The position numbers and the translations under genes were made by a program. Shown here one piece after another: positions 53,387 to 62,611 of a DNA stretch of 64,000 nt. The stretch lies in assembly GCA_965223735.1 (NCBI GenBank), contig OZ245010.1, forward strand, positions 1,054,001 through 1,118,000, read 5' to 3'. Positions within the stretch are counted from its first letter, which is position 1; each line of letters opens with the position of its first letter. The notes under the pieces are model-generated. The model made no database searches. It was not told the origin of the DNA and saw only the letters and a program-made list of their open reading frames with translations. The stretch is from CAYFZO01 sp965223735. Lineage in GTDB: Bacteria > Pseudomonadota > Gammaproteobacteria > Poriferisulfidales > Oxydemutatoraceae.

Positions 53387-54538
53387 ATGAACGACGCAAC
53401 GCTTGAATTCAAACTGAAACCGGACTTGCCGGCGCCGCGCATGACCGTCGGCGCGCTCGGCTGGATCCGCGCGAACCTGTTCTCCTCGGCTTTCAACACT
53501 ACGTTGACCCTGCTTGCGGCGTGGTGCCTGTGGCAGATCATCCCGCCGCTGGTCGAATGGCTGCTGCTGAACGCGACGATCGGCGGCGGCGATCGCGCGC
53601 GCTGCGAGACACGATCCGCATCGGGCGAGATCACCGACCACCCGGGCGCGTGCTGGACTTTCATCAAAGTCCGCTTCCTGCAGATCATGTTCGGGCTTTT
53701 CTACGGCGCAAATCCGGATCAGGTGTGGCGACCGGCGCTGATGCTGATACTGTTCGCCGCACAGATCGGCCTGCTTTTCTACCCGGCGTTCCGCTGGAAA
53801 CCGCAACTCGGCGCATTCATCATCTTTGTCTTTCCGTTCGTCGGCTATGCACTGATCCACGGCGAATGGCTGGGACTGCCGGTCGCCGAAACCAGCAGTT
53901 GGGGCGGCTTCATGCTGACTTTCGTGCTCGCCGCCATCGGCATTGCCGGCGCTCTGCCTTTGGGAATCCTGCTCGCACTGGGACGCACTTCAGACCTGCC
54001 TCTGGTGCGTGCGGTATGCATCGTGTTCATCGAATCCATTCGCGGCGTACCGCTGATCACGCTGCTGTTCATGGCCTCCAATATGCTGCCGCTGTTCTTC
54101 CCCGCCGAAGTGGATTTCGACAAAGTCGCACGCGCGCTGATCGCGATCACCTTGTTTCAGTCTGCCTACACGGCGGAAGCGATCCGCGGCGGCCTGCAGG
54201 CGATCCCGAAAGGGCAGTACGAGGCCGCCGACGCAATGGGGCTCGGATACTGGAGAAAAACCGCGCTCGTGATCCTGCCGCAGGCGCTGAAAATATCCAT
54301 CCCCGGTACGGTCAACACTTTCATCGCATTGTTCAAAGACACGACACTGGTCGGCATCATCGGCCTGTTCGACCTGCTCGGCATCGCGCAGGCGGCATCG
54401 CGCTCGTCCGAATGGAAAGGATATGATTTTGAAGGCTATATCTTCGCCGCGCTGCTGTACTTCATGTTCTGCTACGGTATGTCGCGCTACAGTCAGTCCC
54501 TGGAACGCAAGCTGGAAACGGAGCACAGAAAACCATGA
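53387..54538 (+). CDS. aapM: Amino acid ABC transporter permease AapM
   Basis: A 383-residue permease. A long N-terminal half with spans and a Cys-bearing loop precedes the BPD domain ([39 protein letters not shown]) and the EAA loop [35 protein letters not shown]. The stop overlaps the aapP start (ATGA), showing translational coupling to the ATPase. Confidence 0.92.
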   Translation: MNDATLEFKLKPDLPAPRMTVGALGWIRANLFSSAFNTTLTLLAAWCLWQIIPPLVEWLLLNATIGGGDRARCETRSASGEITDHPGACWTFIKVRFLQIMFGLFYGANPDQVWRPALMLILFAAQIGLLFYPAFRWKPQLGAFIIFVFPFVGYALIHGEWLGLPVAETSSWGGFMLTFVLAAIGIAGALPLGILLALGRTSDLPLVRAVCIVFIESIRGVPLITLLFMASNMLPLFFPAEVDFDKVARALIAITLFQSAYTAEAIRGGLQAIPKGQYEAADAMGLGYWRKTALVILPQALKISIPGTVNTFIALFKDTTLVGIIGLFDLLGIAQAASRSSEWKGYDFEGYIFAALLYFMFCYGMSRYSQSLERKLETEHRKP

Positions 54539-55281
54539 CGGATAAACCCCCGATCATCGAAATGCGCGATGTCAACAAGTGGTACGGCGAGTTCCACGTG
54601 CTCAAAGACGTCAATCTGGAAGTCGCCACCGGCGAACGCATCGTCATTTGCGGCCCTTCTGGCAGCGGCAAGTCCACGCTGATACGCTGCCTCAATCACC
54701 TCGAGCAACACCAGCGGGGACGGATCATCGTCAACGGAACGGAACTCACCGACGACATCAAGAAGATCGACGAGATCCGCAGCGAGGTCGGCATGGTGTT
54801 CCAGCATTTCAACTTGTTTCCCCATCTCACAGTACTGCAAAATCTCACGCTCGCGCCGATCTGGGTGCGCAAAACGTCGAAGAAGGAAGCTGAGGAAACC
54901 GCAATGCACTACCTGGAACGGGTCAGGATCCCGGAACAGGCGAACAAGTACCCCGGGCAACTTTCCGGCGGCCAGCAGCAACGGGTGGCGATCGCGCGCG
55001 CATTGTGCATGAAGCCAAAGATCATGCTGTTTGATGAACCGACCTCGGCGCTGGACCCGGAGATGATCAAAGAAGTGCTCGACGTTGTCATTGAGCTCGC
55101 ACGCGACGGCATGACGATGCTGTGCGTCACCCACGAGATGGGCTTTGCGCGCACCGTCGCCAACCGCGTGATCTTCATGGACCTCGGGCAGATCGTCGAG
55201 GAGAACTCACCGGACAACTTCTTCAACAACCCGAAAAACGAACGCACCCAACTGTTTTTGAGCCAGATCCTGTCGCACTGA
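54535..55281 (+). CDS. aapP: Amino acid ABC transporter ATP-binding protein AapP
   Basis: Cytoplasmic ATPase of the importer. The 248 residues contain Walker [11 protein letters not shown]-loop [17 protein letters not shown], signature LSGGQQQR, Walker [15 protein letters not shown] and the H-loop VTHEMGFAR, all in place. Closest by motif to the AapP/GlnQ group. It ends the operon. Confidence 0.95.
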   Translation: MTDKPPIIEMRDVNKWYGEFHVLKDVNLEVATGERIVICGPSGSGKSTLIRCLNHLEQHQRGRIIVNGTELTDDIKKIDEIRSEVGMVFQHFNLFPHLTVLQNLTLAPIWVRKTSKKEAEETAMHYLERVRIPEQANKYPGQLSGGQQQRVAIARALCMKPKIMLFDEPTSALDPEMIKEVLDVVIELARDGMTMLCVTHEMGFARTVANRVIFMDLGQIVEENSPDNFFNNPKNERTQLFLSQILSH

Positions 55282-55394
55282 ACCGTTACCAGCCAGAGCT
55301 ACAAGCCGCCCGTTACCAGTCTTATTCTCCTGCTCAAAACCATCTTCGAGGCAACATTTATTTCCCCACCCCAATCCGATCATCAGAAATCGCT

Positions 55395-55996
55395 TTATCG
55401 GACGAACTCGAAACTGTCCAACTTTGTTAAAGCGCGCTTGAGGCTGGGGGAACGCTCAGCGGCTCTTCTTGAGCACCACTGATCAGCTACAAAGTCACTC
55501 AATCTTTTATTGTAATATGGCCCGATTGCGTTGGTCCCTTGAGGATCCGGCACTATGTCTTCCTTAATACGCCGAGAACGAGAGCTTCCAGCAAGCTCGA
55601 CCAGATGCTCCTTAGGATTCAATATAGTGTCAGTATTCTGAGGAAATCTTTTCGGAATTCTGGAAACTCCCAAGTATTGTGCAAAACACTTTGCATCAGC
55701 TAGCAGCCACGATTCTATTTCCATAGTTGCAAAACGCAAAATGAAATTGGGGGATATCCCGCCTTTTATTTCCCTTGAAATAATATTAGGGGGCACTCTG
55801 CTTCTGAGTCCTGATCAACTAATACCAGGTGAGGATAACTTCTGGAAGACCTATTGATCCCGGCCAGTCGAATATTCACTCTCCCTCCGCTGATAACGGG
55901 TTCACTTATCCCATAATCCTGCCGGGCTTGCTCAAGCAATTTCTTCGCGACCGCCCCGGAAAGAGCATCTTCAACAACTATATTTATATCAATCAT
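55395..55996 (-). pseudogene. DUF4276-like gene with a frameshift
   Basis: The 5' part reads MIDINIVVEDALSGAVAKKL, then HLVLVDQDSEAECP, and the 3' part continues in another frame as PNIISREIKGGISPNFILRF and EIESWLLADAKCFAQYLGV. Together they form a DUF4276-like protein of about 200 residues. The break lies at the five-G run 55789-55793; one extra base would restore the frame. It overlaps the ATPase pseudogene by 8 nt. This is a pseudogene, a slippage-prone switch, or an assembly error. DUF4276 proteins often pair with AAA ATPases. Confidence 0.65.
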
Positions 55997-57169
55997 CAAA
56001 AAGGAAAAACAATTGATCCATCTCTTCCGGCTTCGTCCGGGAAACAACCACCTCACCGACAGGCAACCCTCCTTCCAGCAAAGCACTTACATCTCTCTTT
56101 CTACTGGCGACCTCAACTTCGGTTCCTTTATCGCCCGGTGTCAACAACAAAACCTCCCGCCCATCAATACCACCATCAGAAAGCAAAAGTTCACTATGTG
56201 TGCTGATCAGAACCTGACGCTTGCGCTCCCTTTGAGTTTGATAGATCAAGGGGGCCATCCTTCTAATGATCTCCGCGTGAAGAGATTGCTCCGGTTCTTC
56301 CAGCAAAATCAAGGAGTCACCGCTCTCCAGTAAAGACCATAAAAAACCTATCAGGCGTAAAGTGCCGTCCGAAAATTGATCTTCTCTTTGCCAACCAGCT
56401 CCTTGTCTCCAGTGGGAGTAACGGGCCGTAACATGAGGACGCCCCGTCAACTCATCTTGCTCAAATTGCAACTCTTTCAGCTGAGGCACAACACCTTTTA
56501 ATGCTGCCTGTATCTTTTTCATGCGGGGTTCGCGATAGCGCTCTCTCGCTTTTCGCCACTTTGGAAAGGAAATTTTGACCGCACGGATCTTCTTGAAAAC
56601 CGTTACCTCGAAAGTTATCAGCATACTCAAGAAGCTGTGGAACAAGATGTAAATAAGAGACTTTGCTCAGGTAGCGGGAAATTTCCCTGAAATCGGCATT
56701 GTTGTTGACCTGTTCCAAAAAAGTTTGCCTTAATCTGTACTCATCCTCTTTATCATGTTTATCCGGCCGATCCAATATCCAACCTTCCGTCTTTTTTGAC
56801 CAAACTTTTTCCTTTGTGAGCATCGGCTCCCGATAACCACAAATTTCCTGCCTGAAAGCAACAACATATTTCCATAAAGGGGTCTCAGTATCCTGGGAAT
56901 CAGCTATGTGTATTTCGATCTCGACCCCCGGATCCCGTCCGCCATTCAAGCAACGCAACTTGGGAAGTCCATCGCGATCTTCGATAGCCTTTTGAAGCCC
57001 GCCTTCCTCTGCTCTTGGCGATATCCCTCAAAAAGCAGAAAACATTCAGCAGATTTGATTTACCTGAAGCATTGGGCCCGACAATGAACTACCGTTTTCG
57101 CAAGCGCACGTTCACCTCACGAAAATTACGCCGATTTTTAAGTTTCAAGCAGCTGATCATCACTTCCAT
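55989..57169 (-). pseudogene. AAA (OLD/ABC-like) ATPase gene with one stop and two frameshifts
   Basis: Pieces of one ATPase of about 390 residues are spread over three frames. The N-terminus MEVMISCLKLKNRRNFREVN runs to a TAG at 57089-57091, then Walker A FIVGPNASGKSNLL. The frame changes near 57005-57015 to GLQKAIEDRDGLPKLRCLNG and changes again at a GA-repeat (56541-56547) to MKKIQAALKGVVPQLKEL, the signature-like QFSDGTLRLIGFLW and Walker B LILLEEPEQSLHAEIIRRM. It ends against the DUF4276 gene. Three lesions make it non-functional. It looks like a decayed two-gene defence-type module (inference). Confidence 0.75.
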
Positions 57170-57243
57170 GCCACCTGAAAAGGAAATATCCAGTATATAC
57201 TACCGCTCTTGATCTCAGATTAAATAACTTCCCGGCTACCAAA

Positions 57244-58560
57244 ATGGTGCGCACTAACAACGCTTTCCCCGCCGAAACAGGCGTCCGCACGAGACTGATT
57301 GACCCCGCTACAGAAACCGCAAAATGGTGCGTCGCCGCGAGCGACCAATGCGTGATGTGCGGGCTGTGCCTGCCGCACTGCCCGACCTACGCGCTCAAGC
57401 GCAACGAGGCGGATTCGCCGCGCGGGCGGATCTCGTTGATCCGGGCATTTACCGCCTGCGAACTCACGCCGGACAAAGTGCTGGTCGGCCACCTCGAGGG
57501 CTGCCTGCAATGCCGGCGCTGCGAAGCCGTGTGCCCCGCGCACGTGCCGTTCGGACGGTTGATGGACACGGCAAAGCAGCTGTTGTTCAAAGCACGTGTG
57601 CCGTCGCTTGTGTCAATTCCACGCTGGCTCGGATGGATCGCGGCTTCGCGCCGACTGCGCCGACTGGTGTGGTTGAAGCTGTACCTGTATCACCGCAGCG
57701 GCTTGCGCTGGTTGTTGCGGGCAACCGGCATCCTGAAAATACTCGGGCTCGAAGCGGCGGATGCGATGCTGCCAACGATGACCGCAACGCCGCTCACCGC
57801 GGGCGTCGCCGAAAGCGCCGCCAAAGATACTCCTGAGAACATCGGGCGGGTCGCGTTATTCACGGGCTGCGTCGCTGAGATCCTTGACCGGAACACGCTG
57901 ATCGCCTCAAAGCATCTGCTCGAAGAAGCGGGCTTTGCGGTATCCGTTCCTGCGCGGCAGACCTGTTGCGGCGCATTGCACCAGCACGCGGGCGACATCG
58001 CACGGGCGAAGCAATTCATCCGCAAAAACGTCGCTGCTTTCTCCAACACCGCGACGAACACGGCGCCTCAGACCGTCGTCAGCTGCGCGAGCGGTTGCGG
58101 CGCGCAATTGAAGGAGCACGAGACGACGCTCGGCATCCGCCATTTCGACATTCACGCTTTCCTTGCAATGCACGCCGACGCACTCGATCTCCACCCACTC
58201 GACGAGACCGTCGCATTGCACACGCCGTGCACAATGAGCTCGTGTCTGCAAGGCGCCGAAGCAGTTTCCGAGCTGCTGGGGCGCATCCCGGCATTGAAAG
58301 TCGCCGCGCTGCCCGCGTCGTCGGGCTGCTGCGGCGCGGCGGGTGCCTATATGCTGACACAGCCGCGCACCGCACAGCGCCTTTTGGAAGACACGCTCGC
58401 GCCACTGGCGCAGATGAAAGTCAAGGTGTTACTCAGTTCCAACATCGGCTGTATCATGCACCTCAGGCAGGGCGCGACACGGCGCAGCATGAACGTTGAA
58501 GTGACACACCCGGCGGTGCTGATCAGCCGCCAACTGAAAAGCACCGATCAAGGCCATTGA
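57244..58560 (+). CDS. glcF: Glycolate oxidase iron-sulfur subunit-like protein (GlcF)
   Basis: A 438-residue Fe-S oxidoreductase. Two [4Fe-4S] motifs lie near the N-terminus (CVMCGLCLPHCP and CLQCRRCEAVCP), then two cysteine-rich CCG domains (RQTCCGALHQH and SSGCCGAAGAY, with FTGCVAE and HTPCTMSS before them). This fits GlcF, which passes electrons from glycolate oxidation towards quinone. GlcD/GlcE are not in the window, so a related lactate or glycerol-3-phosphate Fe-S subunit is possible. coq7 follows after 17 nt. Confidence 0.8.
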   Translation: MVRTNNAFPAETGVRTRLIDPATETAKWCVAASDQCVMCGLCLPHCPTYALKRNEADSPRGRISLIRAFTACELTPDKVLVGHLEGCLQCRRCEAVCPAHVPFGRLMDTAKQLLFKARVPSLVSIPRWLGWIAASRRLRRLVWLKLYLYHRSGLRWLLRATGILKILGLEAADAMLPTMTATPLTAGVAESAAKDTPENIGRVALFTGCVAEILDRNTLIASKHLLEEAGFAVSVPARQTCCGALHQHAGDIARAKQFIRKNVAAFSNTATNTAPQTVVSCASGCGAQLKEHETTLGIRHFDIHAFLAMHADALDLHPLDETVALHTPCTMSSCLQGAEAVSELLGRIPALKVAALPASSGCCGAAGAYMLTQPRTAQRLLEDTLAPLAQMKVKVLLSSNIGCIMHLRQGATRRSMNVEVTHPAVLISRQLKSTDQGH

Positions 58561-58577
58561 TTGAAGGAGCACACGCG

Positions 58578-59213
58578 ATGCGCGAACACAGCCCTCTCGA
58601 CCGCTTTATTGAGATCGCGGACCAGGCACTGAAAGCGATTGTCGGTCCCGCCACCGCCGCACGCGAACCGCCGGGGCGGGAGTTTGAAAAAGAAGCCCTG
58701 TCCGAAACCGAACGCGATTACTCGGCGCGCCTGATGCGCATCAACCACGCGGGCGAAATTGCGGCGCAGGGCCTGTATCACGGTCAGGCGTTGACGACGC
58801 GCACACGCGCAGTTGCCGAGCAAATGCGGCAAAACGCGCACGAGGAATTCGACCATCTCGCGTGGTGCAAACAACGCCTCGACCAACTCGGGGGACGCAC
58901 CAGCCTGCTCGCACCTTTGTGGTATGCCGGTTCGTTTGCCATCGGCGCGACGGCGGGACTCGCCGGAGACCGCTGGAGCCTGAGCTTCGTTAAGGAAACC
59001 GAAGACCAGGTCGTCAAACATCTGGGCTCGCATCTTGCCAAAACGCCTGTCCGCGACAAAGCAACGCTTGCGATCATCAATCAGATCAAATGCGACGAAG
59101 CCGAACACGCAAGCACCGCCGAACGAGCGGGCGCGCACGATCTGCCGCAACCGATCAGACAACTGATGCGAATGACCTCCAAAGTGATGACGACAACGGC
59201 GTATTACCTGTAA
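58578..59213 (+). CDS. coq7: Demethoxyubiquinone hydroxylase Coq7
   Basis: Di-iron monooxygenase for the C6 hydroxylation in ubiquinone synthesis. The 211 residues show MRINHAGEIAAQGLYHGQA (Glu, with later E-x2-H), NAHEEFDHLAWCKQRL and IKCDEAEHASTA, the carboxylate/His ligands of a ferritin-like centre. The ATG has AAGGAG upstream. Coq7 is used in place of UbiF in Pseudomonas and other gammaproteobacteria, consistent with the window. Confidence 0.95.
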   Translation: MREHSPLDRFIEIADQALKAIVGPATAAREPPGREFEKEALSETERDYSARLMRINHAGEIAAQGLYHGQALTTRTRAVAEQMRQNAHEEFDHLAWCKQRLDQLGGRTSLLAPLWYAGSFAIGATAGLAGDRWSLSFVKETEDQVVKHLGSHLAKTPVRDKATLAIINQIKCDEAEHASTAERAGAHDLPQPIRQLMRMTSKVMTTTAYYL

Positions 59214-59262
59214 CAGACCGGCCCGAAGCAGGCGATTGCCGCCGACAAGCACCCCTTGGCCA

Positions 59263-60579
59263 TCACCCGGCAACTTCGACGATCGCCGCCGTCACCGCCG
59301 AGAGTTCCTGCGTGGTAATGATGTACGGCGGCATCACATAGATCAGGTTGGAAAAGGGCCGCACCCAGACACCGCGCTCGACAAAGCGCCGACACAGTTC
59401 GTCCACCACAACCGCTTCGTGCATTTCAACGACCCCGATCGCGCCTTTCACACGCACGTCCCTGACACGCGCCGACGCGCGGCACGGTTCGAGTTCCTCC
59501 CTGAGTTGCGCTTCAATTGCGGCGACTTGCTTACGCCATTGACCACCCATAAGCAGATCGAGATTTGCCGACGCGACCGCACACGCGAGCGGGTTCGCCA
59601 TATAAGTCGGGCCGTGCATGAAAACACCGGGCTCACCCGCGTCCACCGCATCGGCGACCTGCGCGTTGGTCACCGCAGCGGCGAGCGTCAGGTAGCCTGC
59701 GCTCAGCGCCTTGCCGATACACATAATGTCGGGCTTCACCGTGCCGGCGGCAGGATGTTCGCACGCAAACAGCCTGCCGGTACGCCCGAAACCCGTCGCA
59801 ATCTCATCGAAGATCAGCAATATCCCGTAACGGTCGCACAATGCCCGCAAATGCGTCAGGTAATCCGCGCCATAAACGCGCATGCCACCCGCTCCCTGCA
59901 CCACCGGTTCAATGATCACCCCGGCGACCTCTTCACCGGCGCGCGCCAATGCCGCTTCCATCTCGGCGACCGCTTCCTCGTCGCAGTCCTCACCGCAAAC
60001 CGGTGCGCGCACAAAAACCTGTCGCGGCAAAACACCCCTGAACAAATGGTGCATACCGGTGTCAGGATCGCACACCGACATCGCGGCAAACGTGTCGCCG
60101 TGATAACCGCAGCGGATGGTCACAAAGCGCTTGCGTGCAGTCTCGCCGCACGCGCGCCAGTATTGCAGCGCCATCTTGATCGCAACCTCAACGGCGACCG
60201 AGCCCGAGTCACAAAAGAATATGCGGTCGAGTCCCGCCGGCAACACTCCGAGCAGGCGGCGCCCGAGCGCCGTCGCCGCCGGGTGTGTGAGGCCGCCGAA
60301 CATGACGTGCGATATATGTTCCATCTGCCGTTGCAACGCCGCGTTCAGCACCGGGTGGTTGTAACCGTGGATCGCGGCCCACCACGACGACATGCCGTCT
60401 ATCAAACGGCGGCCGTCGGCAAGTTCAAGATGCACCCCGCGCGCCGCGACCACCGGGTACGCGGGTGCTGCCCCGCGCATGCTGCTGTAGGGATGCCACA
60501 GGTGATCACGGTCAAAGGCGAGCATCTCCCGTGTGAACGCCTCTGCGGGCGGAAACGGGGGTGGCGAACGTGTCTCCAA
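59263..60579 (-). CDS. bioA: BioA, adenosylmethionine-8-amino-7-oxononanoate aminotransferase
   Basis: PLP aminotransferase using SAM as amino donor in biotin synthesis. The 438 residues start with DRDHLWHPYSSM (substrate-binding), contain GMSSWWAAIHGYNHPVL, FCDSGSVAVEVAIKMALQYW, IRCGYHGDTFAAMSVCDP, LLIFDEIATGFGRTG and MCIGKALSAGYLTLAA with the PLP lysine. It is separated from bioC/bioH by 36 kb. The convergent coq7 lies 49 bp away. Confidence 0.95.
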   Translation of the reverse strand: METRSPPPFPPAEAFTREMLAFDRDHLWHPYSSMRGAAPAYPVVAARGVHLELADGRRLIDGMSSWWAAIHGYNHPVLNAALQRQMEHISHVMFGGLTHPAATALGRRLLGVLPAGLDRIFFCDSGSVAVEVAIKMALQYWRACGETARKRFVTIRCGYHGDTFAAMSVCDPDTGMHHLFRGVLPRQVFVRAPVCGEDCDEEAVAEMEAALARAGEEVAGVIIEPVVQGAGGMRVYGADYLTHLRALCDRYGILLIFDEIATGFGRTGRLFACEHPAAGTVKPDIMCIGKALSAGYLTLAAAVTNAQVADAVDAGEPGVFMHGPTYMANPLACAVASANLDLLMGGQWRKQVAAIEAQLREELEPCRASARVRDVRVKGAIGVVEMHEAVVVDELCRRFVERGVWVRPFSNLIYVMPPYIITTQELSAVTAAIVEVAG

Positions 60580-60590
60580 AGTTCGACCGC

Positions 60591-60989
60591 TTACCCGGAC
60601 ACCGGGCCGGAAAGAGGCGGGTGATAGATCATCTGCAACCGGTTGCCGGCGGGGTCGGAGCAGTAAAAACTCCTCGCACCGTCACGATGCGTCTTCGGCT
60701 CGGCGTGCATCGGCACGTCGTGCGCACGCAAAAACTCAAACCATGCGTCAACGTGTTCCGGCTTGTTCAGGATAATACCGAGATGGTCGAGACCGCCGTC
60801 GCCGGAAGCCATCCCCCGGTGCAGGGCGATGTTATCCACCCCGCAGGTCATGTACACGTTGTCGCCGTCGGGACGCCACTCGACCCGATAGCCGAGCAGA
60901 TCCACATAAAACCGTTCGCACGCTGCGACGTCTTCGACCGTCAGCGCAACGTGCCTGATGCCTGCAATCGGCGGCGGCCTGGCGGTCAC
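60591..60989 (-). CDS. VOC (glyoxalase/dioxygenase fold) family protein
   Basis: A 132-residue single-module VOC protein. It has GIRHVALTVEDVAACERFYVDLLGYRVEWR with a metal-type His, GGLDHLGIIL with the second and SFYCSDPAGNRLQMIYHPP with a glycine-asparagine turn. Reaction unknown; family members include glyoxalase I and extradiol dioxygenases. Its start overlaps the osmC-like stop by 4 nt. Confidence 0.85.
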   Translation of the reverse strand: MTARPPPIAGIRHVALTVEDVAACERFYVDLLGYRVEWRPDGDNVYMTCGVDNIALHRGMASGDGGLDHLGIILNKPEHVDAWFEFLRAHDVPMHAEPKTHRDGARSFYCSDPAGNRLQMIYHPPLSGPVSG

Positions 60990-61417
60990 CGTTTCTCTCC
61001 GAGTTCCACGATCTCATAGTCGTAAGTGATCCGTGCGGTCTTTTCGAGCATTCTCGACGCCGATGAATGTCGTTCCGCCGATGACTCGACCGCCTGCCTG
61101 ACCTGGCGCTCGTCGAGGTCATATCCGGTCACCGTGTAGCGCCCCTTGATGCGCGTAAATACCGCGGGCTCCGTATCGGCGCGTTCGGCTTCGAGATGCA
61201 GTTCGACGCCGTGAACTTTCTGCCCGGCGTCCTTCAGCAATTTCACAATGTCAAACCCGTTGCAGCCGCCGAGCCCGATCAGCACCATCTCCATCGGGCG
61301 CGGCGCGAGATTGCGCCCGCCGAACCGCGGCGCGCCGTCCATCGCAACGGCATGACCACTGCCGGACTCACCGACAAAACTCATATCGCCGACCCATTTA
61401 ACACGTGCTTCCATCAA
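60986..61417 (-). CDS. OsmC family protein
   Basis: A 143-residue OsmC/Ohr-superfamily protein. It has MEARVKWVGDMSFVGESGSGHAVAMDG, RPMEMVLIGLGGCNGFDIVKLLKDA with the first reactive cysteine, and a C-terminal half ending RMLEKTARITYDYEI. The second reactive cysteine of peroxidase-active OsmC, usually in S-x-x-C-P-V, is absent here (TARITYDYE). It is therefore more like the YhfA group, and peroxidase activity is doubtful. Coupled to the VOC gene. Confidence 0.82.
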   Translation of the reverse strand: MMEARVKWVGDMSFVGESGSGHAVAMDGAPRFGGRNLAPRPMEMVLIGLGGCNGFDIVKLLKDAGQKVHGVELHLEAERADTEPAVFTRIKGRYTVTGYDLDERQVRQAVESSAERHSSASRMLEKTARITYDYEIVELGEKR

Positions 61418-61435
61418 TAACCCTCCACGGCCGCG

Positions 61436-61681
61436 TTAATCAAAGAACAGGGTTTTCAACCTGGCGCCGGGATCGTCGGCGACCATCAACGCCTCGCCGA
61501 CCAGATAAGCATACACCGAGGCGACACGCAGGCGATCGACGTCGCGCCTGCCATGGACGCCATGAAAACACCGGGCATTTTCGACGTCGTTGTGCTCCAC
61601 GTCGCGCCTGTCGTGGACGCCGCTTTCACCGATGACGATCTTGTCGGCGGGCACCTTGTCCGCGAATTTCAAAATCGCATT
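61436..61681 (-). pseudogene. trpC: trpC C-terminal remnant with internal 60-bp duplication
   Basis: The end of an indole-3-glycerol-phosphate synthase: KVPADKIVIGESGVHDRRDVE, then DRLRVASVYAYLVGEALMVADDPGARLKTLFF. The barrel is otherwise missing upstream. An extra 20 codons sit inside, because GTCGCGCCTGCCATGGACGC (61540-61559) and GTCGCGCCTGTCGTGGACGC (61600-61619) are 60 bp apart, forming an imperfect tandem duplication. It cannot be an active enzyme. It marks the edge between core genes and the accessory end of the window. Confidence 0.8.
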
Positions 61682-61795
61682 GTGGGCTTCCCCATTTTTG
61701 GGACATTTGTACTTTGATTTGACAGGCCCCGTACAGCGGTTTGACAACACGCACGTTATCGCGTGCGCTCCTGCTTCTGGATCAAGGTGAACGCC

Positions 61796-62038
61796 ATGAC
61801 CATACTGACTGCAACGGAAGCACGCTCAAAACTTTACAGCCTTCTGGACGAGGCGGCGAAGACCCATGACCCCATCGTGATCACGGGCAAGAGAGGCAAT
61901 GCGGTGCTCGTGTCGGAGAGTGACTGGAATGCCATCCAGGAAACCCTGTATCTGCTTTCAGTGCCGGGGATGCGGGAGTCGATCAAGGAGGGTCTGGCGG
62001 AGAACGTAGAGGAGTGCAACCGGGAACTGGATTGGTGA
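61796..62038 (+). CDS. YefM/Phd-type antitoxin
   Basis: An 80-residue antitoxin of the Phd/YefM family: MTILTATEARSKLYSLLDEA at the start, DPIVITGKRGNAVLVSESDWNAIQETLYLLSVPGMRESI in the middle and an acidic tail that would mask the toxin. It would also bind its own promoter. It overlaps the toxin gene (GTGA), the usual design. Confidence 0.9.
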   Translation: MTILTATEARSKLYSLLDEAAKTHDPIVITGKRGNAVLVSESDWNAIQETLYLLSVPGMRESIKEGLAENVEECNRELDW

Positions 62039-62298
62039 GTTGGAAGATCGTCTATACAAGACAAGCGCAAAAAGACGCAAAGAAACTTGCTGAACCGGGA
62101 TTGAAGCGCAAAGCACAGGAATTGCTGGAAACATTGCGGGCCAACCCGTACCGGGCATCACCACCCTACGAGAAGCTGGTTGGAGATCTGACCGGCGCTT
62201 ATTCCCGGCGGATCGACATCCGGCATCGGCTGATCTATCAGGCGCTTGACTCCGGGCGCATCGTGAAAGTCATCCGGATGTGGACGCATTACGAGTGA
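62035..62298 (+). CDS. YoeB/Txe-type mRNA interferase toxin
   Basis: An 87-residue RelE-superfamily toxin, starting with GTG (VSWKIVYTRQAQKDAKKL). It has NPYRASPPYEKLVGDLTGAYSRRIDIRHRLIYQ and the C-terminal HYE, the Txe/YoeB end that holds catalytic His and Tyr. It cleaves ribosome-bound mRNA when the antitoxin is degraded. The pair lies between a trpC remnant and the DGR genes, typical of accessory DNA. Confidence 0.92.
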   Translation: MSWKIVYTRQAQKDAKKLAEPGLKRKAQELLETLRANPYRASPPYEKLVGDLTGAYSRRIDIRHRLIYQALDSGRIVKVIRMWTHYE

Positions 62299-62492
62299 GT
62301 GGATGCGACAACAGCTTCAAGGAAGGCCAAAGAAAGCGCCGGGGTTCGCAACCGCTACTGCCCGGCCCCCTGTCTTCCTGACAACACTATTGGGCCGCAC
62401 TCAAATTCCCTGTGCAGCCAGGACTGTCGCTCATGGACACCACCAGGCACGCCGGCATCGACCTTGATCGACGCTGTTCCGGCAACAGGCGG
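62299..62492. other. Spacer between the toxin gene and the TR
   Basis: About 190 bp with no gene. On the minus strand it is directly downstream of the TR and may hold the end of the TR-containing RNA. No hairpin-plus-T terminator was recognised. Confidence 0.3.
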
Positions 62493-62611
62493 CCTGAGCC
62501 ACACGGAACCCGTTATTGTTGTTGCGGTTGTTGCGGTTGTTCCTGTTGCGGTTCGCCGCACGCAGGTTCCCGGCGTTGTTGTTGTTCCAGGAGCCGCCGC
62601 GAAGCACGGGC
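62493..62611 (-). repeat. DGR template repeat (TR)
   Basis: A 119-bp sequence that, on the minus strand, is crowded with AAC: it would read GGSWNNNNAGNLRAANRNRN, then NRNNRNNNNGFRVAQ, if translated in the VR frame. It pairs without gaps with the VR at 44642-44760. It lies at the 3' end of the RT gene on the same strand, and the RT frame in fact runs into it (stop at 62513). It has no ribosome site of its own. It is the RNA template for adenine-directed mutagenic cDNA synthesis. Confidence 0.93.

Noticed and set aside
62493..62611. Asn-codon repeats of the TR as a CRISPR or microsatellite
   Set aside because: The repeat unit is irregular, there are no spacers, and the match to the VR explains it. 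No CRISPR array was seen anywhere.
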